From Artocarpus heterophyllus (taxonomy: Eukaryota; Streptophyta; Magnoliopsida; Rosales; Moraceae): a stretch of DNA of 64,000 nt. This document shows, in pieces, positions 1 through 12,173 of the stretch. The stretch is from positions 17,176,424 through 17,240,423 of the forward strand of contig CM046354.1 of the NCBI GenBank assembly GCA_025403435.1, in the 5' to 3' direction. The translations under genes and the position numbers were made by a program. The notes beneath the pieces are model-generated. The model worked only from the letters and a program-made list of their open reading frames with translations. It searched no databases and was not told where the DNA came from. Position 1 is the first letter of the stretch. Every line of letters begins with the position of its first letter.

Positions 1-459
1 TTAAATTGATGCTTCATCTTTAATTTGAATTTTCAAAGACAAACAATAATATAATGAGAAAATTCCCCAATAATAGTTCTTTACAACATATCTTTGGCTT
101 AGCCACAAAAAAAAAAAAAGAAAAAAAGCTTTGAGTCTGTGTTTAAGCATATTTTGATGAGGTAAGCCATGGAGCTCAATACTGTTGTTTGACAAACTAT
201 ATTGCTGAAGACATGCATTACCTCTCATTTTAACAACTATGTCCCCAAATTTGAGAGTCCAAATGGGAGAATTTATGGATTGTTATATAATAAGTAATTA
301 ATTTCCTTTCAATATATGTTTTTTCTCATTTCTTTTGTTTTTATTTCTTATAGTGAATTAGAGTTAGAAGTTCGGTATAGGATGAGTTGTTTAGTGGGTG
401 GCAATCTAATAAGGATTTGCTAACTTTCTTTGACTCAATTTCCCTCTCTTCATTTAAAT

Positions 460-493
<34 letters not shown>

Positions 494-541
494 CACAAAA
501 ATAATTCTTTTGTACATAGCGAGCAAGAGCAATCCATGCGG
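1..541 (+). other. Copy A remnant: intron-2 fragment of an SDE3-like unit
   Basis: This stretch is essentially identical to 22005-22545, which is intron 2 of SDE3-like copy B. The poly-A run and small variants shared with B but not with C or E are included; only the length of the (AT)n tract near 466-490 differs. Homology stops abruptly at about 541, just past the AT tract, where the other copies continue with intron 2 and exon 3. Exons 1 and 2 of this copy would lie left of the window. No coding sequence is present here; a 75-codon minus-strand frame is only a by-product. Confidence 0.85.
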
Positions 542-1930
542 TGGCGGGTTCCTCTCCCTCGAGCCGCTGCAAATTTTGGTTCAAACCCGCAGAAGTAAAA
601 GATCACTACCAAATCCATTCGGGTTATGAATGCGTATGGGTCTTATATCCGACCCATTGTGCGGTTTCCTTTAATTAATGTCTGTGGCTTAACATTTGAT
701 GGAGGAATAACTAAAACCAGTTTGAATCATAAAGATAACTTTAAATCGATATTTAAAATTTACATTTTGTCCTCTTTTAAGTTTATACAATTTGAATTAT
801 TTTCTACCATGAAAATTATTTTTATTCTTGTTTTTCTTTCATAAATCATAATTTTCTAAACATAAGTTCTCATTATAAACTTCATATGATATTTTATTCT
901 TGTTTTAAAACTTTACACTTTAAAAGCCAATTGAAAGCCACCACTTAAACCATACAGTTTAAACTATAAAGTTATAAATCACATCATTTCAAACCTACGC
1001 ACCAAACAAGCCCTTAAAAGTTGAAAGCAAGATGAAAATATCTACGATACTATTGACATCGCCACGATGTTGTTTATATTTTGAAGTCTCAACATAAATG
1101 ATATAAGAAAGATATACTTCTCGAAGTGTTGTAAAGTGTCCACAATGTGCATAAATATCTACAAGTTCATTGAACATCCACAAATATCTAATATAGTTTT
1201 GAAAATGTCCACAAAATGTTAAAAAACGGGAAAATTCTTTTTGCATAAAAAGTCGATTTTGTAACAAAATTTTTGTTCTCTACACTTTTTTAATAAAATA
1301 AGACTTAAATTATTGGACCTAAAAGCAATAAAAAAATTATTAAGATTTATTTAGTTTTAAAGAAATGCAATGATAAGACCCTTTAAAATAAGACGTATTT
1401 TTTTAAATCGTTGGATTTAATCTAATGGCTTAAAACATTCAACTCCACCTATATACAATAGGGTTTCCCACATATAATCAAAGATAAAATTAAAATTAAA
1501 AACCTAATAATTAATAAAAAACTAAACAAAAAAGAAAAACCCTAAAAACATCTGTCTGATGGCCACGAAGGGATCTTGCTTGATGACAACGGTCGAGCGA
1601 GGGGATTGGGAACTCGCAGAGGCGCCATTGCTCGCGAACCTCAGCCTTTGCATGACGCCGCTCGAACCCTACACAAATCTCAATGAGATTGCCATGTTAG
1701 TCGCAATGGGAACACGATCATTGTGGGGATCTTTCTCGGCAAGATCGTGAGGGGCTAGGCGATGGAGCTTCAGTTGGGCGCAAAATTGCGAAGATGGTGT
1801 GTGATGCAGCTTCAGCACTTGCGACCTTCGCTAATGATCAAGGGTTTTCGAGGTCGATCCCCACCCATGGTGCGACCTCTATCACAATTGGGCGTCGCCG
1901 AGGAAGATCCCACCGCTTAGACGTTTGCAG
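542..1930. other. Unassigned intergenic DNA between the array remnant and the LTR-like element
   Basis: No gene is recognised. At 541-600 a GC-richer patch contains GGTTCAAACCC, resembling an RNA polymerase III B box, so a degenerate SINE is possible. Near 998-1016 the text CACCAAACAAGCCCTTA resembles ends seen in plant miniature DNA transposons, but no matching opposite end was found. At 1560-1930 there is a GC-rich patch with a 63-codon frame of no recognisable family. Confidence is for the statement that nothing firm is present. Confidence 0.5.
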
Positions 1931-3419
1931 GCAACTGTTAAGGTCTAAAAGAGTAAGTCCAATATAATCTCAAGTATAAAGTTGTCCAAGTAATAATTTT
2001 CGATGAATCCGAGATCAATCCCACAAGGAAAAAATATTGCAAAGGTCCAATATATTAGTTATTTTATTTTTAGCTAAAAAATTTTATGGATTAAAGTTAA
2101 TTATTTGCAATATTTACACACTTTTTTATTTTTTTCCATTTTTTAATTTTTTTTGTGATTTTTGGAACTTCAACAATAAGAAATATGATTTAACTTAGAA
2201 TGATAAATGGAACTTTAGTGCAAACTTGGAAAAAACAACAATTTTAACAATACTTAGGATTAAAGGTTTTATTTTGGCAATTAACTTAAATATATTTTAG
2301 TTTTTCTTAAATTATTTATTAAAATGGTTTAAGTATGCAATATGCCATCTTTTGTCTACAATAAATCAAGAGTTACTAAGTATTTAATGTATTAATTCAT
2401 GTTTATAATATATCAAAAACTCACTTTTAACAAATACGTATGATTTTAAAATTAACTAATTAAAATTACTAACAAAATTTACAGTTAAGTATTTATCATG
2501 CCATTTCTTATCTATGAATAATCAAAGTGTTTATAAGTATTACCCATGCTAGCCTATGTTTACAATAAATCAAAACTTAATTTTGCAAGAGTTTTAGCTA
2601 AATTAACATGAAAATCATAAGTTTTCTAAAAATGATTTTGACATTATAGCTACTTAGAAAACATTGAAAAAAATATTTACCTTAATTTTGCTAGAATTTT
2701 CCCTATTTCCTAAAAAAAAAAGAAATTTAAAAAGACAAATTGAAGGTAAAAGCACACATAATTTTGCTAAGCACAACTATTTTATAGCATAAACTAAGAA
2801 TATTTTACAAAAAGATAAAACTAGAAACTAAGAAAACTAAAACTAAACTTAGAACTACATTTTTACAAGAGGAAAAAATTTATCACAAGAAGAAAGAATG
2901 AAGAATTCATGACATGGGGATATTTATAGGTGAAGAAGAGTTACTATTTATAAGTTTTTTTTTTTTACATTTTCATTTACTTTTTAAATATTTTTGAATT
3001 GTTTATGCCGCCCATCACTATGTAGAATTAGATTTTGTTTTTATTTTTTACTTTTTTTCTTCTTCCATGCTTGAAACTGCTCTTCACTTTGTTGATTTTA
3101 ACTTGTGATCTGGTGGAGCATTTGTAAGGGACGGATGAACAGAGGTAGTAGATCGCGCGAACTGAGACTTGATCTAGTGGCTGAAGGACACTGGGGCCGA
3201 GCGAACTAAAGGCGACTGTTAGATGATTGGCGGTATGCTAATTGAAGGGTGGAGAAGACACATTTATGTGGAACGGCAAGGCAGCTGATTTCGCAGGGGG
3301 AGGGCATGGACAGCTGAGATGACTTAGGCGGTTCTAATCGGATGACTGACAGAGTGCCACGTGGTGGTTCATTATTTTTGTTTTCTTTATTTTTATTTTT
3401 CATGCATTAGAAGTCTATT

Positions 3420-3951
3420 TTTTGTCCCTTTTTACGCCGTTTTCTCCCTTTTTTCTCTATATTTCAAGTGTAAAATAAAATAAACAAATTAAAATTAATT
3501 ATTTCATAAACATAATTTTTACAATAATTTAAAACTATTCATTTTATAATAAAAAACACAAAACACACAAAAAATAAATACTTCTAAAATTAACAAACCT
3601 TAACAGATATATTATTTAAGACTTAGGAATATTTTTAGAAATTACTAAAAATATAATAAAACCTATTTACAAACTAAAAATTTATTTAAAAACACTTTAA
3701 GATTCAAAATAAAATTACCACATATTATTTTTATGATTTTGATTATTTACAAACTAATTAATTATAAAACACACAAAAATGATTCTAAAAATTACTAAAA
3801 AAATATTATTAAACATAAAACACACTAAAAACATACTTTTAAACATATTTTCATACAAACACACTAAAATACTAATTATCGCATAAATACTATAATTAAG
3901 GAATTTAATGAGAAATGTTATTGCAAAAAGATGATATTTAGCCATAAGAAA
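3420..3951 (+). repeat. Direct repeat, left copy (partner 7858-8391)
   Basis: About 530 bp closely matching 7858-8391, ending in both places with TTTAGCCATAAGAAA. Read here as the 3' part of an LTR. It contains no gene. Confidence 0.7.
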
Positions 3952-4192
3952 TGTGCATTTTCACAGTCTCATTATACCTTCTTACTAGCTTATTGCTAGT
4001 CCTAAGCAATTAAAGCAAAAACATGAAAACGGACTAAATGATTGATTTCTCAAAAGCTTGTGACTCCATGCAGAATGTCCTCAAGGATTGTTTCAAAATT
4101 ATGGCTTAAAATAAAATGCATATTATATTCAAGTTTATGCTTTATTTTAAGAGTATGTCTCATATTTAAGATGAATTTTCCTCTGTGTATGT

Positions 4193-5045
4193 TAAAGTTG
4201 GCAATTCGTGTTTTATGTCGTATTTGTGTCAACATGTTTACAACACAACATGATTAAACCAAACACGAACACAACACGATTAATAAACATGCTTGAATAC
4301 AAACAAGAACACGACACGCCTAAAACACGTTTAACACGACACAACACAATTAAAAAAATTTATTTTATAAATTTTTATTATATAAATTTTTTTAAATTTT
4401 AACTAATAAAATTTAAAAAATTAATTTTTTTTACTGTATAAATTTTTTACAGCAAACTTAAAAGTCCTTATTAATGTTAAAAATATAATAATATTTAATT
4501 ATTACTGTTTAAAATATAAATAATTAAATATTTTTAGTTGTATTTTCTTTCAATCTTTATTTTAACTAAACAAGATTGGACAAAAAAAAAATTAACACCA
4601 CCACCTTGGGACGCCAACGCTTTTAAAGGCAGGTGGACGGGTAGCATTTATACAGAGGAACCTGGGTAGTGTTTATATACAGAAAAAGAAGAGAAGGTCT
4701 CTCTTTGCTTTCAATGTGGGATTTTTGGTTCAACACCCTAAATCCATAATAAATATATTAGAAGCCCTTCTTTAACCAAAAACATTGAATCAACTGGGTG
4801 GTGGTCTAGCAGCATTCTAAACCTTGGGAGCAAGGTTCGATTCTTTGCAACCGCAAATTCTTGAATTTTTTTTTTATTTTAAGTTAAACGTGTTAAACGT
4901 GCTAGCACGAATCTAACACGTTTCTTTTCGTGTTATTCATGCCAACCCATTTATGGCTCCATTAATATATGTGCGGTTCAAACTCATTTATTTCGTATCG
5001 TTTTCGTCTCTTGTCATCGTACCGTGTCTAAAATTGCTGGCTCTA
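4193..5045. mobile_element. Non-autonomous hAT-like DNA transposon
   Basis: The element is flanked by a perfect 8-bp duplication GTGTATGT (4185-4192 and 5046-5053), the duplication length of hAT elements. The ends are imperfect inverted repeats: TAAAGTTGGCAATT on the left against TAGAGCCAGCAATT on the complement of the right end. Subterminal regions are rich in ACACGAC-type motifs on both sides. There is no transposase frame, so it is non-autonomous. It lies in the interior of the probable LTR element at 1936-8391. A tRNA-promoter-like unit lies near its right side. Confidence 0.72.
4797..4880 (+). repeat. tRNA-derived SINE-like unit with A and B boxes
   Basis: TGGTCTAGCAG at 4802-4812 fits the RNA polymerase III A-box consensus, and GGTTCGATTCT at 4834-4844 fits the B box with one mismatch. 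The spacing of 32 bp start-to-start is normal for tRNA-derived SINEs. A T-rich tail follows at 4863-4880. It does not fold as a complete tRNA gene. The left boundary of the unit is not resolved; sequence from about 4590 could belong to it. Confidence 0.5.
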
Positions 5046-6547
5046 GTGTATGTTACTCTATCACTAATCATTGCATACAAACCAAATAAATTTATATTAA
5101 TATAAACTAATTTATTTTAACAAAATCTTACAAGTTTTTTTTTTTCATTTCTCTCTCCATTAATGTAGAATAACAATAAATTAAAAACCATTATGACTTT
5201 ATTCAGCTTATAATATAAGGGTAGAGTAAAAAGGTAGGATGAAGAATAAATTTGAAGCTCTATTCACCCATGAGACACTTACATTATTTTTCGGTCTTTT
5301 GAAATGTACAAATTATTTCCCAAATACCAACTCCAGACTTGAAGTAAACTTTCATTTGTCATCCACTTGTTATTCTTTTCATTTTTATATTTTTTGAACT
5401 TTTTTCTTTTTGAATTTTTTTGAATTTATGGACATACAAAATAAACAAACTTACTTTCATAACCCTTCTCTTCCTCTCATAACATTAGCATAATCCAAAA
5501 TATATCCAAACTGATCATATGCCTTACGAGTGAAAGGTAAAAAAAAAAAAAAAAGATATGAAATTATTAAGGCTAATCTAAAAATTTGTGGGTAACGAAA
5601 AAAAAAGAATATTAAGCATGACGGGGTAACTAGAGATGTAAAATATATGAAGGTAAACTTAAAGGCTCAAACGATCCGAAGATAGCCTAAATTATGTCCT
5701 TAACTTAGTATTATCCTGGATTTTGCCTTGAGAGGGATTCAAACAAATTATAAGACTTTATAAAAATAAACTATATTATATCAACATAAACAGTCTCTAA
5801 ATTAGTATAACAAATCAAAGTTTAAGATTAAGTGTTCAAATTTTGGAAAAAATAATCTAAATATGAGGCTAATATAAGAAACAGGCATAAGCTTAAACAA
5901 TATCTGAATTTTATAACAAGCCATGATATAACCATGTTTTTTTGTTGGACTAGAGGTTCTTTAAAAACAAAAACGAAGAAAATAAATATTTGCGGAACAT
6001 TTTTTAGATTTTTCAAATTTTTTTTAATTTTTTAGAGATTTTTTAATTTTTAGTTTTTTTTTTTAAATGCAAAAGCTAACAAATTCAACAAAATAAAATA
6101 TGATACAAACATGATTAGGATACATCTTAGAATGCTAAACACTTTATAACTCAGCTATCCTAAACATGCCTTCATACACACAACATGGAGAGCATAAGCA
6201 TAAATGAAAATATATGAAAGATTACATTCTTGAACAAATCGAGACGCATTTCAAGATTAACTCCTTCACTAAGCCATCATCATACTAAACAAGAATCTTA
6301 ATAGTTTTACAAATAGCAAATAATTTTTTTTTCTTTTTAAATTTTTTGGGTTTTTAAGTTTTTTTAATAATAATACGCTTAGTTTTAGAACAGATCTCAT
6401 TTTAGACACCCAAAAACAGACTCAAATTTGAAAAATTTTGAAATATATTTAAAAAATTTCGACACAAACCCTCTCCATCAACCTAAATTGAACATTGTCC
6501 TCATTGTTTAATAAGATTAAGTAGAAAAAGTAACAACATATATATAC

Positions 6548-7857
6548 TGCTAGAAAACTATACGTAGCAGAATTTTAAAAAATCTTGCATACCTCTTTAG
6601 TAGACCAAAAACTATAGAAATTACAACTAAAGAAAAAAGTCTAAGAAGAGCCTCAACTAACCGATCTTCTTTGCTATTCTCTTTCTATGATTGAAATGCA
6701 GGTGATTGCGCATTGTACAGTTTTTTCTCCAATGACTCTCCTTCCAACTATTTGAGAAAACTAAGAGCTAAGATTCCAGATGTTGAACAATAGCTTTCTA
6801 GGAGTTTCAGAGTATCACTTTCTAGAAAAACTCACTCTATACTTTTCAAATGATCTAAGGAATAATAAAAAATAGTTCCACTTATATAGTGGTCAAATTT
6901 GGGGTCAATATCTATTAGATTAGGCCTCAAAATTTGAGTCTCGATCAATTTCTGACAAAAAACACATAAAAAATGTGTAGGAGGATTATTGCATGGTCGG
7001 CATACTAGCCTGCCAAACTTGGCCATTGGTTTGCCGATCGAGCGATAATATAGAAATCTCAGAAGATCTTATTTCACTCGAGAATCTTAGATAGGGCATC
7101 AGTTTTAATTCAAATAACCTAATAAAGAAGTTATCTAAATAAAATAGTCATATACAGATAATCCAAAATCAAATAAAATATTATCCAAATAATTTAACAT
7201 GTTTATCTTAAATTAATTCACAAAATTAATTCAACCAATAAACCAACATAAATTATTAAATCTGATCTATCAAATTTCAGCCAATCTAATAATTAACATA
7301 AGTCACCAATGTATAGAAAAAACATGTTGTATCATTACAAAAATTATTATAAGCTAACAAAAGGGACCTGATGGATATATATAAATCAAGCTCCTATAAT
7401 TATAAAATAACATATCCTAGATACATATATCTTATAATTATCAATTCTAATGCTACTTTGCTAAAAGCTTAGAGTTACACTCTCAAACTATATAAAATTA
7501 TGAAGCTCCAATAAGCTAATCATCCATGACATATCATAATGTATAGCATCCACATAGGATTGCATAGTCGGCTTAAGAATAAATTATATTTTACTTTTTC
7601 GATTATTTTTATCTTGTATTCTATTATCTCATTATTGGAATACTTATTATTCATAAATAGTATGCAATTTGGTTACACTTATGTATCCAAACGGATGAGC
7701 GCTCTAGTCTTCCACTTATAAGATAATGCCTATAAGAGAATATCATTAACTCTACAAAAGAGCTATGAATTTCATATCTATGAATAACGAGTCTACGTCA
7801 ATCAAGAGTCACGTCCCAACATACCAGTATGCGTACCATCATCAAATCAAGATGTCA
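6548..7857 (-). mobile_element. Truncated solo LTR related to the 8725-17434 Copia element
   Basis: Starting TGCTAGAAAACTATACG, this region follows the Copia LTR at 8725-10708 block by block. Shared blocks include the AGCCTCAACTAAC/TTCTTTGCTATTCTC block, the conserved patch near 7540-7800 with CGGCTTAAGAATAA and CATATCTATGAATAAC, and a variable ATCGG/GCCGAAC-like patch near 6990-7040. It breaks off at about 7857, before the LTR end, where the direct repeat resumes. It is diverged, so it represents an older insertion than the full-length element. Confidence 0.65.
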
Positions 7858-8391
7858 CATTTTGCTCATTTTCGTGCTGTTTTTCTTTGTTTTCTTCTAG
7901 ATTTCAAATCTAAAACAAAATAAACAAAACAAAATTAATTATTCTACAAACATAATTTTTACAATAATTTAAAAATACTTATTTTACAATAAAATACATA
8001 AAACACACTAAAAATAAATACTTCTAAAATTAACAAATGTTAACAGATATATTATTTAAGACTCAAAAATATTTTTAGAAATTACTAAAAATATAATAGA
8101 GCATATTTACAAACTAAAAATTTATTTACAATTATTTTTAGACCCAAAATTAAATTACCACACATTATTTTTACGGTTTTAATTATTTACAAACTAATTA
8201 ATTATAAAATACACAGAGGTGAATCTAAAAATTACTAAAAAATATTATTAAACATAAAAAACAAATTAAAAACATATTTTTAAACGTATTTTCATACAAA
8301 TACACTAAATACTAATTATTACACAAATGCTATAATTAAAGGATTTGATGAGAAATATTAATACAAAATAATGATTTTTAGCCATAAGAAA
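7858..8391 (+). repeat. Direct repeat, right copy (partner 3420-3951)
   Basis: Diverged direct copy of 3420-3951. Its left edge abuts the truncated Copia LTR and its right edge abuts GCAAC, the candidate target-site duplication. Confidence 0.7.
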
Positions 8392-8724
8392 GCAACTCCA
8401 CCTATTTTTTTTCTTCTTTTTCAGTTTTAGGTTACCTATTTAGAGGAACGAAAGGAAGGAAAACAGCTTCAAGTAGCAATTGACGTCGCCAGGGAAGATC
8501 TCCACCCATCCAGACAATCACCTGCCTTCAAGTTGCCATCGCCAGAAAAGAAGGGCAGATCTGCCCTTTTTTTTAAGAATTTTTTTTTCAGTTTTTGGAT
8601 TTTAATTGATTTGGTGTATTTGGGTTTATTTTACTTTTGGTGAGCTTGTCTCATTTTAACTGTTAGATGAAAATCTTAGGGTGAAAAAAGGGTCTTATAG
8701 TAAAACCCTTTTAGAGTGCCTTAC
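8392..8724. other. Spacer between the LTR-like element and the Copia element
   Basis: No gene is seen. It includes a GC-richer patch with CGTCGCCAGGGAAGATC-like text. It ends in CTTAC (8720-8724), the left target-site duplication of the Copia element. Confidence 0.6.
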
Positions 8725-10708
8725 CATTGGAAAAATAATACGCAGCGGAATTTTAAAAATTTTATATCAGAGTATTTTTTAAAACACAAGTTTGACATGT
8801 TATATGCATAAATTAACTGGATCTTACTAACCTTTGAATGCTGAAGAACTTCCGCAATCTATGAAGAGAAGTAACGTTCCAAAAGAGCCTCAACCAACTA
8901 GTATTCTTTGCTATTCTCTATCTACAATCAAAGTGAGTGTGGGCTCACACGTACAGCTCTTCCTCCAGGTGACTCTCTTTCCAACCAATTGAGAGAACCC
9001 AAAGCTAGTGTTTGTGATTTATGAACAAGAGCTCTCATGGAGTTTCAGATTCTCACAAGTAGAGTATCACTCTGAATTTCTCAATTGATCTCAATAACTT
9101 ATGAGACTTACTCCCTATTTATAGAGGTTGGGTCTAGGGTCAGTCATTATCAAATAAGGTCTCAAAAATTCAAAACAGAATCAAATTCAGATCTATATCT
9201 GATGTAATCTGTGTAAAAACGCGTGATCTTTTTATCGTGCATCGATAGGCCGAACTTGCCCCATCGATGGGCCGAACTGTCGAAAAAAAACTCAGTGAAT
9301 CTTTTATTTTTCACCCAAGATTCTATAAGATAAAGTCTCAATTTTAATTTAAATAACCCAATGGAGAAGTTATCTAATTAAAACAACTTTATCTAGATAA
9401 TCTCTAGAAAAATAAGTGAATTCCTAATAATTCTACAAGTTTATCTTGATTTAATTTATTCAAAATTAAATCAACTGATAAACATACAAGATTTATCCGA
9501 TCTCAATAATTCAACAAGTTTATCTTGAATTAATTTTATCACAAAATTAATTCATTCGATAAACAGACATGAATTATTTGATTTTTTCGAGTTTCAACCA
9601 ATCTAATAATTCTAACATACGTCACCAATTATTGAAAAAGCACGTCGTATGGTTACAGGATTTTGTGAGCTAGCAAAGGGGACCAAATAGACCTACATAG
9701 TTTAAGCTCCCGATAATTACGAAACTAAATATCCCAGATATGTAATTCATAATTATCAACTCCAACGCTACTCCACTAAAAGCTTAGAGCTGCACTCTCG
9801 AACTACATAGAATTACGAAGCCCATATAGCTGAGTCTCCATAACATATCATAGTGTATCGTATCCCCATAGGATTATCCATAATCGGCTTTAGGACAAGT
9901 TCTGTCTTACGTTCCTAATTATTTTTATCTTACATTCCGTTATCTCACTATCAAAAAACTTACCATCCAAAGACAGTATACAATTCGGTTACACCTATGT
10001 ATCCAAATGGTTTAGCGCTCTAGTTTTTTAATTACAGGATAACGCATATAAGAGGATATCACTACTTCTAAAGAGGAGCTATGGATTCCATATCTATGAA
10101 TAACAGGTCTATGCTATCAAGAGTCATGCCTCCAACGTACTAGCATGCATACCACTATTAAGATGTGGGTGTCACCCTTTGGTATATTAATAGACACAAG
10201 TCAAGACAATGGGTCCACTATTCATCTCAGGATTAAGATACAATACAAATGATTATCTAAAGTGAATCGATTTGCAGAGACAGAATTATTAATCCAAATC
10301 ACTTTATGTCCCGATCCAACACATCGTCACCTATGACAATATGCCAATGTTTCTATTCACGGAGTCCACCTCCAATGGTCAAGACAAACCATCTCATAAT
10401 AGGGATATAGACAACAAAACAATCTTTACATGAATAAAGCACCTAACTTCATTTCCTCGATTGCGGATCTTATGATTTAGACTGACACCTTAAGAATTGT
10501 GTTTTCTGTATAATTTGTCCATCATATGCCCAATTCTTAAAGGTTTAGACCGACAGTATCAGACTTTTGTTTGCTTAACATACATTCAACAAATATGAAC
10601 GTAAAGAGGATAAGATTGGGTATATAAACAATAAATAGATTCTTTATTGATAAAAATGTCTCTAAAAACTTATTAAATTTTTACTCCTTAGGGCATACAT
10701 GTCTAACA
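8725..10708 (-). repeat. Copia LTR (3' LTR of the minus-strand element)
   Basis: 1,984 bp matching 15418-17434. It ends ACATGTCTAACA on the plus strand. It carries two copies of a short module of the type CATCGATAGGCCGAACT near 9240-9285, where the other LTR has three. Confidence 0.9.
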
Positions 10709-10722
10709 ATCTCCCACTTGCA
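10709..10722 (-). other. Copia polypurine tract
   Basis: Read on the minus strand, AAGTGGGAGAT lies directly before the 3' LTR, the position and composition of the plus-strand primer in LTR retrotransposons. Confidence 0.7.
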
Positions 10723-10746
10723 TTAAGTGAGTAAATATGACAAATC

Positions 10747-11520
10747 TCACATCCTCATAGTTTCCACATGCCTCTCGAACACTCTCCTAGTAAGTTTCTT
10801 CATAAATGGATCAGTTAAATTGTCCTCTGAAGCGATCTTACACACCGTGACATGCCCGCCCTCAATGAAGTCCTTTATAACATGATACTTTCGATCAATA
10901 TGCTTACTCTTCTTGTGAAATCTTGGTTCCTTAGCATTAACTACCGCTGCACTGTTATCATAGTACAGTGATACTGTCTTATCCATACCAGGAACTACCT
11001 CAAAATCCCCAAGGAACTTGTGGAGCCACACTGCTTCTTTCAAAGCATCACTAGCTGCCACATACATGGCCTCCATCGTTCAATCCGAAGTGCAATCTTG
11101 CTTCACACTTCTCCAACTAATGGCACCATCGCCTAGAGTAAACACAAAACCTAAAGTCGATTTCCTAGAATTCAGACAGGATTGAAAATCCGAGTCAGTA
11201 TATCTTAGAGGAGTCAAGTCCTCACCCGAATACATAAACATATACCCTCGAGTCCTTCTCAGGTACTTAAAAATATGCTTAACCGCAACCCAGTGGTTTG
11301 GTCCTGGATCCGCCTAAAATTGACTTACAATCCCGACCGCACAACAAATATTCGGCCGTGTGCAAAGCATGGCATACATGAGACTACCCACTACCGAAGC
11401 ATAAGACACCTTTTCCATGTATTCTTTTTCTTCATCAGACTTTGGAGAGTCTTTCTTAGAAAGAGTAACTGCAGACCTAGATGGTTGCCCACCTTTCTTG
11501 GAATCCTGCATTGCAAACCT
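10747..11520 (-). pseudogene. Copia RNase H region (remnant)
   Basis: A frame at 10747-11076 contains EAMYVAASDALKEAVWL, YYDNSAAVVNAKEP and HKKSKHIDRKYHVIKD, the conserved C-terminal RNase H blocks of Copia polyproteins. A second frame at 11314-11511 holds the upstream connection with VGSLMYAMLCTRPNI. The two frames are separated by shifts and stops (11076-11314), so the domain is broken. On the genuine polyprotein this segment follows the reverse transcriptase. Confidence 0.85.
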
Positions 11521-11589
11521 CTTGAGAATTTTATCTATTTAGCTGGCTTGGGACAAAGCTATCATGTTGTTCTTCCTATCCCGAAAGAT

Positions 11590-12170
11590 CTAGATACCGA
11601 GAACAAAATTAGCCTCACCTAAGTCCTCCATGTCAAACTGCTTGGTCAACCATATTTTGACCAATGACAACGCCCCAATATCATTGCCTATTAGCAGAAT
11701 GTCATCTATATAGAGCAGTAGAAAAACGAACTTCTCATCCTTAATGTGTTTGTAAACACATGGCTCATCCAGATTTTGTAAGAACCCATAAGTCTTGATC
11801 ACCTGATCAAATCTTATGTTCCAAGAACGGGATGCCTGCTTAAGTCCATAAATTGACTTCAGTAGCTTACAAACCTTACCCTTTTGACCCTTGACCTTGA
11901 ACTCGTCTAGTTGTTCCATACAAATGGACTCATCTAGATAGCCATCTAGAAAAGCCGTCTTAATATCCATCTGTCAAATTTTGTAGTCGAGAATGACAGC
12001 TATGAACAAGAGAATCCGGATGGACTTAAGCATGGCTACAGGCGAAAAGGTTTTCTCATAATTGATTCCTTCCTTTTGCGTATAACCCTTAGCTACCAAT
12101 CTAGTCTTAAAGGTTTTGACCTTTCCATCCACTCCTCTTTTCCTCTTGTAGATTCACTTACACCCTATGG
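11590..12170 (-). pseudogene. Copia reverse transcriptase (remnant)
   Basis: The frame 11590-11970 contains MDIKTAFLDGYLDE, the block KSIYGLKQASRSWN, and LLLYIDDILLIGND. The YIDD catalytic motif is therefore still present. Just upstream, past an in-frame stop near 11975, the reading continues as [20 protein letters not shown], the start of the Copia polymerase domain. The frame ends early in GEANFVLGI because of a break near 11590. It is broken and cannot encode an intact enzyme. Confidence 0.88.
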
Positions 12171-12173
12171 GTT

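Larger units (their letters stand above)
1936..8391. mobile_element. Probable non-coding LTR element (LARD-like), heavily nested
   Basis: The interval is bracketed by the 5-bp direct repeat GCAAC (1931-1935 and 8392-8396). It begins TGTTAAGG, a typical LTR start. Sequence at about 3420-3951 recurs at 7858-8391 in the same orientation, as expected for the 3' part of two LTRs, making the left LTR about 2.0 kb. The left part of the second LTR is missing and is replaced by a truncated Copia LTR (6548-7857). The interior has no retrotransposon protein frames; it is AT-rich with many homopolymers. The right end lacks the usual CA, so the boundary and classification are tentative. A chance 5-bp match is possible. 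Confidence 0.42.

Noticed and set aside
1..228. 75-codon minus-strand frame, repeated at 22005-22232 and in part at 53714 and 63773
   Set aside because: It lies inside intron 2 and is conserved only because the units are recent duplicates; it has no family resemblance, and its frame varies with poly-A length.
1559..1750. 63-codon plus-strand frame
   Set aside because: GC-rich patch with no recognisable motif, promoter context or conservation inside the window.
4802..4844. tRNA gene
   Set aside because: A and B boxes are present, but no complete cloverleaf or acceptor stem can be formed; a SINE-like unit is more likely.
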